In this document: positions 1 to 7,280 of the stretch, in pieces | Numbering within the stretch: the stretch's first letter is position 1 | Layout of the letters: every line of letters begins with the position of its first letter | NCBI GenBank assembly: GCA_002394685.1 | Contig: DGUP01000009.1 | Coordinates: forward strand, 2,429 to 36,175 | Origin: Treponema sp. UBA4307 | GTDB taxonomy: Bacteria; Spirochaetota; Spirochaetia; Treponematales; Treponemataceae | DNA: 33,747 bases | Reading direction: 5' to 3' | Program-made: the position numbers and the translations under genes | Notes under the pieces: model-generated | What the model saw: the letters and a program-made list of their open reading frames with translations, nothing else | Told to the model about the DNA's origin: nothing | Database searches by the model: none

Positions 1-14
1 CGACAAGACGTTTC

Positions 15-37
15 ACGACTGGGAGTCGTTTTTTTTT
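15..37 (+). terminator. Rho-independent terminator of a gene upstream of the window
   Basis: A 6-bp perfect stem (ACGACT / AGTCGT) with a GGG loop is followed directly by about nine T residues on the plus strand. It most likely ends a plus-strand transcript that starts left of the window. No coding sequence of that gene is recognisable in the first bases. Confidence 0.65.
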
Positions 38-144
38 GATAAATACAATGATTTTCAAAACTCCACATTCGAGATATTTAAAAAGTAGACCAGTACAATT
101 TTATTGTCAACTTTGAAAATTATATTTTCTGACTAGTAATATTC

Positions 145-187
145 TTTAAAATAAAACAACCCTGCAGCCAGAAGACCGCAGGGCTGT
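145..187 (-). terminator. Terminator of the small exported protein gene
   Basis: Read on the minus strand, a 10-bp stem (ACAGCCCTGC / GCAGGGTTGT, one G-U pair) is followed by TTTTATTTT. It lies about 30 nt past the stop codon of the minus-strand gene at 220-594. On the plus strand the stem has a mismatch and no T-tract, so it acts in the minus direction. Confidence 0.75.
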
Positions 188-219
188 TCTCCTAAAATAG
201 AAGTTTCAGTCAAAAATCA

Positions 220-594
220 TTACTTCTTAAAAGTAATCTTCTTGCTGTATTCTTCCTGATCCCAGTTTGGAGTGATTGTCATATCAAGGCTTGTATCAGC
301 GCTAAGTCCCTTAACGAACTTGTAGTGGCGTCCTGTAGCCTTACAATCAAATTCAAAACCTGCACCAGAAAGACCTGCTACTGGCTTGAAGTTCTGGATA
401 TTTGAATCGTTGAAATCAAATACCTGTTCACCATCACTATGATAAGTAAGGATGATGTGTCCGTCTGCACGGAATGTCCAGTCTGCATCCCAGCGAGAAT
501 CTGTCCATGTACCCTGAATTCCACCGAGGTCGAATGCAAAAGCACCAGCGATTCCTACAAGAGCTACAACGGCTAATGTGATAAGCTTTTTCAT
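220..594 (-). CDS. Small exported lipocalin-like protein, unknown function
   Basis: This 124-residue protein has a clear Sec signal peptide (two Lys, a hydrophobic run, and a probable signal peptidase I site after AGAFA near residue 20). The mature part is about 100 residues, rich in alternating polar and hydrophobic stretches that suggest beta strands. It opens with a G-T-W motif followed by W-T-F-x-A-D-G, which resembles the first strand of lipocalin-like domains, so a small periplasmic or surface beta-barrel is plausible. It is monocistronic: a strong Shine-Dalgarno (AAGGAGA) precedes the ATG and a good terminator follows. A TTGACA lies on the minus strand at 649-654, but no well-spaced -10 is visible. 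It is divergent from the znu-type operon, so the 158-bp gap is a shared control region. I cannot assign a function or ligand. Confidence 0.7.
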   Translation of the reverse strand: MKKLITLAVVALVGIAGAFAFDLGGIQGTWTDSRWDADWTFRADGHIILTYHSDGEQVFDFNDSNIQNFKPVAGLSGAGFEFDCKATGRHYKFVKGLSADTSLDMTITPNWDQEEYSKKITFKK

Positions 595-708
595 AATTTA
601 TTCTCCTTATTAAAAAAGTTGTTATAATCATGACACATATATTTTATTTGTCAAGCCGTAACATCTGTATAGGAATAATTTTATTTTATTATTTGAGGCA
701 GACAGTCA

Positions 709-723
709 TTTCATTTGATGAAA
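709..723. promoter_or_regulatory. 15-bp palindrome between divergent genes, candidate operator
   Basis: TTTCAT-TTG-ATGAAA is a perfect inverted repeat with 6-bp arms, about 26 bp upstream of the probable -10 of the metal-uptake operon. Its position fits a site for a metal-responsive regulator. It does not match a Zur, Fur or MntR box that I recognise, so the assignment is inference. Confidence 0.35.
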
Positions 724-748
724 GGCGTGATTTTGTATAAACTTACCA

Positions 749-754
749 TATAAT
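749..754 (+). promoter_or_regulatory. Probable -10 (TATAAT) of the metal-uptake operon
   Basis: A perfect TATAAT covers the first possible ATG (753) of the substrate-binding protein. Transcription would then begin near 761, only a few bases before the second in-frame ATG at 765. There is no good -35 at the expected distance, which would suit an activated promoter. No Shine-Dalgarno precedes either ATG. Confidence 0.35.
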
Positions 755-764
755 GACTAGATTT

Positions 765-1661
765 ATGACAAAGAAAACACTTACAATTTTTACGGCAGTA
801 TTTTTTTCCTTCACTGCCCTTTTTACAGGTTGCAGCAAAACTTCTGCAAAAAATAATGCAACTTCCGGCAAAACACAGATTATGGCTTCTTTCTATCCCC
901 TTTATATCATGCTTATGAATATAACCCAGGGAGCAGATGTAGAGCTTTCAATGCTTGCTCCTGCAGATACAGGCTGCCTTCACGACTATCAGCTCACAAC
1001 AGGAGATATGAAAAATCTTGAAAAAGCAGACATCCTGGTTCTTAACGGAGCCGGAATGGAAGACTTTGCAGAAAAAGCTCTTGAAATTAAAAAGAAGGAA
1101 CAGGTAATTATTGCCTCTGAGGGCTATCCACTTTTTGAAGACAATCCTCATATCTGGGTAAGTCTGGAAGGAGCTGAATTTCAGGTGAATAAAATTGCCC
1201 TGGGTCTTGCAGATATGGACAAGGCCAATGCAGATTTGTACATGAAAAACGCAGAGGCTTACACAAATAAAATTCAAACTCTGAGGGAGGAGATGAAGAA
1301 TAAGCTTGCTCCTTATGCAGGAAAAAAAATCATCACCTTCCATGAAGCCTTTCCTTATTTTGCACAGGAGTTTAATCTTGAAATTGCAGGAGTAATTGAA
1401 AGGGAACCTGGAACTGAACCTACAGCCCTGGAACTGAAAGAACTGATTTCCCTGATTAAGGAAGAACAGAGTATTAATTCACAAATATATCTTTTTGCTG
1501 AAGAGCAGTATTCTTCATCTGCAGGTGAAATAATTGCCTCAGAAACAGGTCTTAAGGTTTACGAACTGGATCCTGAAGTAAGCGGTGAAATTTCCGGAGA
1601 TGCATATCTTGACGGAATGAAAAAAAATCTCCAGATACTGGAAGAAGCATTTGGAAATTAA
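765..1661 (+). CDS. znuA: Metal ABC transporter substrate-binding lipoprotein (ZnuA/TroA family)
   Basis: This is the extracytoplasmic receptor of a cluster A-I metal importer, which captures Zn2+ or Mn2+ and delivers it to the permease encoded two genes downstream. The start is taken at 765 (MTKKTL...). That gives a standard lipoprotein signal with lipobox L-F-T-G-C, and the ATG at 753 lies inside a perfect TATAAT. The mature protein shows the expected metal-ligand pattern: His in C-L-H-D-Y-Q, His in D-N-P-H-I-W, and His in T-F-H-E-A-F-P-Y, with an acidic residue near the C-terminus (in S-E-T-G-L, or the later D-P-E). It lacks the long His-rich loop of many zinc-specific ZnuA proteins, so manganese or zinc cannot be decided. 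A Cys sits beside the first His, which is unusual. The stop is followed 18 nt later by the ATPase gene, forming an operon. Confidence 0.88.
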   Translation: MTKKTLTIFTAVFFSFTALFTGCSKTSAKNNATSGKTQIMASFYPLYIMLMNITQGADVELSMLAPADTGCLHDYQLTTGDMKNLEKADILVLNGAGMEDFAEKALEIKKKEQVIIASEGYPLFEDNPHIWVSLEGAEFQVNKIALGLADMDKANADLYMKNAEAYTNKIQTLREEMKNKLAPYAGKKIITFHEAFPYFAQEFNLEIAGVIEREPGTEPTALELKELISLIKEEQSINSQIYLFAEEQYSSSAGEIIASETGLKVYELDPEVSGEISGDAYLDGMKKNLQILEEAFGN

Positions 1662-1679
1662 TTAAAGACTGATAAAAAA

Positions 1680-2525
1680 ATGAGCTGTACTTTTGGAAAG
1701 CAGCACGTATGCTGCACTTATATTGAAAACCTCGGCGTTAAAATCGGTAATGAAACGATTCTTGAGGATATAAATCTGCATCTGCACTGCGGAGAACTTA
1801 CCTGTATTATTGGCAGAAACGGTGCAGGTAAATCCACATTTATGAAAGCCCTTCTGAATGTAATCCCTCATACAGGAAAAATTATCTTCGAAGGAGAAAA
1901 ATGCGTAAACTGCGGTCACAAGGAACATGAACCGGAACATAAGCTTATGTGTTCCTGCAGCAATTCACAAAAATTCATTACAAGCAATCCCCGATTCGGT
2001 TATGTTCCTCAGTCACTTCAGGTAGAAGATGGAAATCCTGTAAGCGTAGAAGATCTTGTTCTTGCAGCTTCAACAAAAAGGCCTGTCTGGCTCAGGCACA
2101 GAAAAAAAGATGTGGAGCTGGCAAAAAGTATTCTGGCAACAAGTGGAGCAGAACATCTGCTTAAAAGGAGAGTCTGTGAACTTTCAGGCGGAGAACTTCA
2201 GAGGGTAATGCTTGCCCTGGCAATTAATCCTATGCCGGATATTCTTCTGCTGGATGAACCGGTCAGCGGTGTTGATCAGGTTGGATTAAATAATTTCTAT
2301 GAAATTGTAGACCAGCTTAGAAAAGAGCATGACATAACAATCCTGCTTATAAGCCATGACCTGGATTTAGTTCAGCAGCATGCAGACAGAGTTGTATTTT
2401 TAAATCAGACAAAAGCTATGGTTGGTTCTGTAGAAAAAGTTTTTACTAATCCGGAATTTATCAGGGTTTTCGGCCACATGTATATTTCTGAAAAGGAATC
2501 TGTAAATCATAAGGAGGAAAAATAA
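1680..2525 (+). CDS. znuC: Metal ABC transporter ATPase with Cys/His-rich insertion (ZnuC family)
   Basis: This is the cytoplasmic ATPase of the metal importer. Walker A is G-R-N-G-A-G-K-S (K51), the Q-loop Gln is at 111, the signature is L-S-G-G-E, and Walker B is I-L-L-L-D-E-P. At 281 residues it is slightly longer than usual. The extra length is an insertion between Walker A and the Q-loop (about residues 71-102) holding C75, C78, H80, H83, H87, C91 and C93. The N-terminus adds C3, H9, C11 and C12, and H34, H36 and C37 follow close behind. Such clusters could bind Zn2+ and tie ATPase activity to cytoplasmic metal. I recall similar Cys-rich N-termini in clostridial homologues, but I have not checked this. 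There is no clear Shine-Dalgarno. The stop overlaps the permease start by one base. Confidence 0.87.
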   Translation: MSCTFGKQHVCCTYIENLGVKIGNETILEDINLHLHCGELTCIIGRNGAGKSTFMKALLNVIPHTGKIIFEGEKCVNCGHKEHEPEHKLMCSCSNSQKFITSNPRFGYVPQSLQVEDGNPVSVEDLVLAASTKRPVWLRHRKKDVELAKSILATSGAEHLLKRRVCELSGGELQRVMLALAINPMPDILLLDEPVSGVDQVGLNNFYEIVDQLRKEHDITILLISHDLDLVQQHADRVVFLNQTKAMVGSVEKVFTNPEFIRVFGHMYISEKESVNHKEEK

Positions 2526-3367
2526 TGGAAAATATTTATTCTATTATGAATGTAATTCTTCCCTTTGAATGGCTTGAAATGAGCTTTATGAAAAATGCAC
2601 TGCTGGCTGTAATTGTGGCCTGTCCTCTTTTTGGAATTCTGGGGACCAGTGTTGTTTCAAACAAAATGAGTTTCTTCTCTGATGCAATCGGACACTCGGC
2701 ACTGACCGGAATTGCAATTGGTGTTCTCATTGGAATTCGGGAACCGGTTATTTCAATGATTTTATTCGCCCTTATTTTAGGCTTCATCATCATAACAGTA
2801 AAGGTAAAGGGAAAATCCAGCGCTGATACTGTAATCGGAGTTTTCTCATCTACATCAGTTGCCCTGGGCATTGTACTTTTAAGTGCAGGGGGAAATTTTT
2901 CCAAATATCAGAAATATCTTATTGGAGATATTTTAAGCATTAAGCCTTATGAAATTCTAATGCTGCTTGGAGCTTTCCTGGTTCTTGCCCTTATCTGGAT
3001 TTTTTTCTACAACAAAATGTTGATTACAAATCTTCATTCAACTTATGCCAAAAGCAGAAGAATAAAAACTTTTCTTATCGAACAGATTTTTGCCCTTCTC
3101 ACAGCCCTGATTGTTTCTGTAAGCATCCGCTGGACTGGACTTCTTGTAATCAATTCTCTGCTTGTACTTCCAGCTGCAGCAAGTCGTATGATAAGCCGCA
3201 GCACAAGACAGTATACAGGTTTTTCTATTTTAATTTCCCTGGTCTCTGGAATCGCAGGACTCATAATTTCTTACTACGCAGGGGCAGCAAGCGGAGCAAC
3301 AATCGTACTTGTTAATGCCTTGATTTTTGCCCTCTGCTTCCTGGTATCAATCCTAAAAAGAAAATGA
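2525..3367 (+). CDS. znuB: Metal ABC transporter permease (ZnuB/TroC family)
   Basis: This inner-membrane channel subunit of 280 residues is strongly hydrophobic, with about eight or nine membrane spans as expected for the ABC-3 family. The family-typical stretch F-F-S-D-A-I-G-H-S-A-L-T-G lies near residues 50-62, and a late conserved region (L-L-V-L-P-A-A-A-S-R) also fits. Translation is coupled to the ATPase gene: TAATG overlaps by one base and a full AAGGAGG lies just upstream inside znuC. Its own stop overlaps the next gene by ATGA, so the phosphatase-MutS2 fusion is transcribed and probably translated with the uptake genes. No sequence feature sets zinc against manganese. Confidence 0.88.
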   Translation: MENIYSIMNVILPFEWLEMSFMKNALLAVIVACPLFGILGTSVVSNKMSFFSDAIGHSALTGIAIGVLIGIREPVISMILFALILGFIIITVKVKGKSSADTVIGVFSSTSVALGIVLLSAGGNFSKYQKYLIGDILSIKPYEILMLLGAFLVLALIWIFFYNKMLITNLHSTYAKSRRIKTFLIEQIFALLTALIVSVSIRWTGLLVINSLLVLPAAASRMISRSTRQYTGFSILISLVSGIAGLIISYYAGAASGATIVLVNALIFALCFLVSILKRK

Positions 3368-6300
3368 AAAACATTAAAGCTATTATTTTTGATTTAGACG
3401 GAACACTTTTAAACACACTTTATGATTTGTATCAGGCCATGAACTTTGGCCTCAGGAACAATGGATTTGCAGAATGCACGATTGAAGAAATCCAGAAATT
3501 TGTAGGTAACGGCTTTCATAAACTTGCAGAGAGGGCCCTTAAAAAAAATGCTTCAACTCCTAAATTTGACAAGGTCTTTAACGAAGCCAGGGATTTCTAC
3601 AGTGAGCATAATCTGGACAACACAGCGCCCTATCCTGGAATTATGGAAATGCTGGAAAAACTCAAAGCCCAGGGAATAAAATGTGCAATTGTTTCTAATA
3701 AACCTGACCGGGATGTAAAAGCCCTCAGTCAGGTATTCTTTTCTGATTATATTCCCCAGGAACTGTCAGTTGGAGAAAATGAGGCTCTGGGCATAAAGAA
3801 AAAGCCTTCTCCTGAATCCGTGCTTCATATTTTAAAAATACTGAATCTTTCAAAGAGCGAAGTTCTTTATGCAGGAGATTCTGAAGTTGATATTGAAACT
3901 GCAAAAAATGCGGGACTTAAATGCATCAGTGTGAGCTGGGGTTTTAAAACAATTGAATTCTTAAAAGAACACGGAGCATCTTATATCATTAACAGGCCGG
4001 AAGAAATTCTTTCTTTTACAGATGAAGACAAGGTGATTGCAAAAGATTCTCTTCTGGAAGAACTGGATTACTTCCGTATTCAGAAAAAAATTGCCTCTTA
4101 CTGCCGCAGTGAAGAAGGAGAAAAATCGCTTTTAAACGAAAGACCTCTTTATGACAAAGATTATATTCTTGAAAGAAAAGCTCTTGGTAAAGAATGGGCT
4201 GACTATCTTTCCGCAAGCAGTCAGGATGGATTTAAATCCTGGCCGGAAATTGAAGATCTTTTTTCAGTCCTCAAAGTTAAGGGCGCTGTTCTGAATCAGG
4301 AAGAAATTTTTGCACTGGGATTATTTACTTCTGCTGTTGAAGGCTTGAGGGATTCAGTTACCAGTACTTCAATTAAAATTGCTCTTCCCCATTTAAGTGA
4401 AAAAGTTAAAGAGCTGCCTTCTCTTTCCAGCCAGAAAAAAGCAATCTTTGACATTATTGATGAAGATGGTCAAATAAGGAATTTACCTTCCCTCAGAACT
4501 ATTCAGGGGGAAATAAGTGCTTTGCAAAAAGAAATTGAAAATGCCTTAAAAAAATATACTTCTGATGCAAGCCTTAAAGATGCCCTGCAGTCAAACGTTC
4601 CTGTTTTAAGAAGTGAACGTCAGTTACTTGCAGTACGTTCAGATCACCGGTCAGAAGTTGAAGGTCTTGTGCATGATGTTTCTCCTACAGGACAGACTCT
4701 TTATATTGAACCAATCGAACTTATAAAAGCAAATAATTCTTTACTTGAACAGGAAGCAAAATTAAAAGCAGAACTGAAAAAAATATTCCGCGAATTAACT
4801 GAAGAACTTTCTGTAAGTCTGAATGATTTTGAATCAGCTTTTAAAACTATGATTCTCCTGGATAAAACACATGCAGCAGCTCTTTACATGAGGGAGACTT
4901 CATCTATTTTTGCAGAAGAGATTTCAAATCCTCAGGATGCTTCAAAAATCTTTCAGGCAAAACATCCGCTTCTGGGAGCAAAGGCAGTTGGCGTTGACAT
5001 TAATTTTATGGAAGGAAAAAGAGTACTGATTATTACTGGACCTAATACAGGAGGTAAAACCGTTACTCTTAAAACGATTGCCCTCTTTGCCCTTCTCAAT
5101 CAAAGTGGTTTTCCAATCAATGCAGCAGATGGGAGCAGGCTTCAGTTTTTCAGTTCAGTTTTTGCTGACATTGGAGACGAACAGTCCATTGATGAAAGTT
5201 TAAGTACCTTCTCTGCCCATATGAAAAAAATGGGAGAAATTCTTTCGTATGCTGATGAAAATTCTCTTGTGCTTCTGGATGAACTTGGAAACGGAACAGA
5301 TCCTCTTGAAGGAAGCGCTATTGCAATGGCCTGTCTTGACAAGCTCCTTGAAAAAAAGAGTTTTGTAATTGTTACAACCCACCATGGAGTCTTAAAAAAT
5401 TATGGCTGGACAAATTCAAACTGCCTTAATGCAAGCGTAGAATTTGACGGACAGAATTTAAGACCAACCTACAAACTTTTAATGGGAATTCCAGGAGAAA
5501 GCCACGCTCTTGATATTGCCCGATCATCTGGTCTGCCGGAAGAAATTGTCAGTCAGGCAAAAAGTTATATTTCAAATCAGCAGGCAGATGTAAGTACATT
5601 AATCAAGGGATTAAACCTTAAGCATCAGGAACTGGACTCTCTCATTTCAGTAGAAAAAGAAAAGGAAAATCTTTTAAAGGAAAAAGAACTTAAGCTGGAA
5701 CAAAAGGATTTGAATCTTAAAGAAAGACAGCTGGAACTTGATAAGGCAGAAAAAAAGGATGCTTCACAATTCCTTGTAGACACAAGAAAAAAACTTGAAA
5801 ATCTTGTAAGGGAACTAAGGGAAGGAGAAATCACCAGAGAGAAAACCCTTAAGGTAAAAGATTTTATTTCTGAACTTACACAGGACGTGGACAGTCTTGA
5901 TGCAGCACTGACTGAAAAAGAATTCAGTCTGGCAAAGGCAAAAGAGGAACTGAAAAAAGAAAAAGAGATTTTTGCCGCAAATGGAATAAGAATCAGCAGG
6001 TCAAAGGAAAACAAAAGCAGTTCCAATAAAAAAACAAAAAAGAGACTGTCTAACACAGAAGCTCTGCTCACTTCCCCATCATACATTTTTTCAAATGGTG
6101 AAAAGGCAGAAGAAAAGATTGAACTTGCTGAAGGAATGGAAGTTTACGCAGGAAGTGCAAAAAGAGAAGGCATTCTTCTTCATAAAGAAAAAAATAATGA
6201 ATGGCTTGTACAATTTGGTTCAATGAAAATGAAGGTTAAAGAAAAACTCATTCAGCCTGTACCTGAAAAAAATCAGGGACCAAAATCTGTTGTGGTTATT

Positions 6301-6579
6301 GAAAGAATTAAAGCTGATACGGATGTTAAGGAAAAACCTGTTTTCGAACTCAGGCTTTTAGGAATGCGTTATGAAGAAGCCATGAAGGCTCTGGAAAAAC
6401 AGCTGGATTTATGTGCCCTGAACAACTTTAAGAATTTTTCTGTCATTCACGGAAAAGGCAACGGCATTTTGCAGCAGGGTGTCCACAATCTTCTTTCCCA
6501 CTATCCTGGGGTAAAAGATTTTCACTTTGCCATGCCGGAAGATGGAGGAAGCGGAAAAACATACGTAGAGCTTCAGTAA
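3364..6579 (+). CDS. mutS2: HAD phosphatase (Gph-like) fused to MutS2
   Basis: One uninterrupted 1071-residue frame encodes two proteins usually separate. Residues 1 to about 222 are a phosphoglycolate-phosphatase-like HAD domain with all four motifs: D10-L-D12-G-T, S111-N-K, the K-K-P motif near 147, and G-D172-S-E-V-D176. From about 228 (L-L-E-E-L-D-Y-F) to the end it is a full MutS2. The MutS2 part has core lever regions, Walker A G559-P-N-T-G-G-K-T, Walker B L-L-D639-E640, T-T-H673-H, a charged coiled coil at roughly 740-880, a KOW-like segment near 920-970, and a C-terminal Smr domain with H1029-G-K-G. MutS2 binds branched DNA or collided ribosomes; HAD enzymes of this type hydrolyse small phosphate esters such as 2-phosphoglycolate from DNA damage. 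The Smr LDLR motif reads L-R-L-L-G here (996-1000). The start overlaps znuB by ATGA. The join is not explained by a sequencing frameshift unless a stop was lost. Confidence 0.9.
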   Translation: MKNIKAIIFDLDGTLLNTLYDLYQAMNFGLRNNGFAECTIEEIQKFVGNGFHKLAERALKKNASTPKFDKVFNEARDFYSEHNLDNTAPYPGIMEMLEKLKAQGIKCAIVSNKPDRDVKALSQVFFSDYIPQELSVGENEALGIKKKPSPESVLHILKILNLSKSEVLYAGDSEVDIETAKNAGLKCISVSWGFKTIEFLKEHGASYIINRPEEILSFTDEDKVIAKDSLLEELDYFRIQKKIASYCRSEEGEKSLLNERPLYDKDYILERKALGKEWADYLSASSQDGFKSWPEIEDLFSVLKVKGAVLNQEEIFALGLFTSAVEGLRDSVTSTSIKIALPHLSEKVKELPSLSSQKKAIFDIIDEDGQIRNLPSLRTIQGEISALQKEIENALKKYTSDASLKDALQSNVPVLRSERQLLAVRSDHRSEVEGLVHDVSPTGQTLYIEPIELIKANNSLLEQEAKLKAELKKIFRELTEELSVSLNDFESAFKTMILLDKTHAAALYMRETSSIFAEEISNPQDASKIFQAKHPLLGAKAVGVDINFMEGKRVLIITGPNTGGKTVTLKTIALFALLNQSGFPINAADGSRLQFFSSVFADIGDEQSIDESLSTFSAHMKKMGEILSYADENSLVLLDELGNGTDPLEGSAIAMACLDKLLEKKSFVIVTTHHGVLKNYGWTNSNCLNASVEFDGQNLRPTYKLLMGIPGESHALDIARSSGLPEEIVSQAKSYISNQQADVSTLIKGLNLKHQELDSLISVEKEKENLLKEKELKLEQKDLNLKERQLELDKAEKKDASQFLVDTRKKLENLVRELREGEITREKTLKVKDFISELTQDVDSLDAALTEKEFSLAKAKEELKKEKEIFAANGIRISRSKENKSSSNKKTKKRLSNTEALLTSPSYIFSNGEKAEEKIELAEGMEVYAGSAKREGILLHKEKNNEWLVQFGSMKMKVKEKLIQPVPEKNQGPKSVVVIERIKADTDVKEKPVFELRLLGMRYEEAMKALEKQLDLCALNNFKNFSVIHGKGNGILQQGVHNLLSHYPGVKDFHFAMPEDGGSGKTYVELQ

Positions 6580-6615
6580 GTTTTTCTTAAAAATAATGAA
6601 AATTATTCAATAGAC

Positions 6616-6643
6616 TTGACAAAAATGTATAAATATACAAAAT
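6616..6643 (+). promoter_or_regulatory. argR promoter with ARG-box-like operator
   Basis: A consensus -35 (TTGACA, 6616-6621) is followed by TGTATA-AA-TATACA (6626-6639), a perfect inverted repeat. It matches the 14-bp core of the Bacillus ARG box (TGAATAAAAATTCA) at 11 of 14 positions. The -10 is weak (about 6638-6643). The palindrome fills the spacer, so ArgR binding there would block RNA polymerase. This suggests autorepression, by analogy with other ArgR/AhrC proteins. Confidence 0.55.
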
Positions 6644-6667
6644 TTGTGCATTGAATGGGGGCTGATT

Positions 6668-7141
6668 TTGAAAGAAAGACTTTCCAGATTAAAAGCAGTA
6701 AAAAAACTTATTAAAACAAACAGAATTGAAAGTCAGGATGAACTGCTTAGACACCTTGAACAGGAAGGATTTGAAGTAACACAGGCTACACTTTCAAGAG
6801 ACTTAAAACTACTTAAAGTTGGTAAAGTTTCAGATGGTCATTCAGGTTACGTTTATTCCCTGCCGGATGAAGAAGATGCAAGAGAAACAGAGCAGATTTA
6901 TGTACAGGATTTTCTTCGCGGCTACGTAAGCATTGATTTCTCTGGAAATATTGTAGTTATTAAAACTTTCGGAGGACATGCTGATGCTGTTTCCAATGCC
7001 CTGGATCAGTTTAACATGGATGAAATTCTTGGAACAGTTGCAGGAGAAAACTGTATTTTTGCCTGTCTCAAGGAAGGTGTTTCCGGCAAGGACTTTATGA
7101 GAGAGCTTAAGAAACGTATTCCGGATCTTGAAGAAGAATAA
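6668..7141 (+). CDS. argR: Arginine repressor ArgR
   Basis: This is an arginine-responsive DNA-binding hexamer of the ArgR/AhrC family. The N-terminal winged helix contains the recognition motif V-T-Q-A-T-L-S-R-D. The C-terminal oligomerisation and arginine-binding domain contains F-G-G-H-A-D-A-V-S, close to the family G-x-A-x-x-V/I, followed by G-T-V-A-G-E-N-C-I-F. I take the TTG at 6668 as start, giving MKERLSRLKAVKK and 157 residues, the usual family length. A GGGGG stretch lies 7 nt upstream. The more upstream TTG at 6644 would lie within the promoter. It has its own promoter and terminator, so it is monocistronic. No arginine biosynthesis or catabolism genes are in the window, so its targets are elsewhere apart from the probable site in front of itself. 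Confidence 0.93.
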   Translation: MKERLSRLKAVKKLIKTNRIESQDELLRHLEQEGFEVTQATLSRDLKLLKVGKVSDGHSGYVYSLPDEEDARETEQIYVQDFLRGYVSIDFSGNIVVIKTFGGHADAVSNALDQFNMDEILGTVAGENCIFACLKEGVSGKDFMRELKKRIPDLEEE

Positions 7142-7164
7142 CATCTTTACAAGCATAAAACTGT

Positions 7165-7200
7165 AAAATCCCGTGATAATAACGGGATTTTCTCTTTTTA
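7165..7200 (+). terminator. argR terminator
   Basis: A perfect 10-bp stem (AAAATCCCGT / ACGGGATTTT) with a 7-nt loop is followed by TTCTCTTTTT. It starts 24 nt after the argR stop codon. Confidence 0.85.
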
Positions 7201-7280
7201 AAAGTGGCAATTAGTAGCATAATTTGCGCTAAATTGGTATATTTATTTAAATCTTCCACAAATTCATAAGGAAAATACAA

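Noticed and set aside
82..110. Minus-strand TTGACA-17-TACTTT promoter-like pair near the left edge
   Set aside because: It would drive transcription leftward into a plus-strand terminator with no visible gene; this is common by chance in DNA so rich in A and T.
948..1343. 131-residue minus-strand frame inside znuA
   Set aside because: It lies fully antisense to a well-supported gene and has no family features.
5625..6086. 153-residue minus-strand frame rich in Ser and Phe
   Set aside because: It is the complement of the Lys/Glu-rich coiled coil of MutS2, has no Shine-Dalgarno, and the composition is that of a shadow.
6591..6608. AATAAT-GAAA-ATTATT hairpin after mutS2 as a terminator
   Set aside because: The stem is all A-T and no T-tract follows, so I would not call it a terminator.
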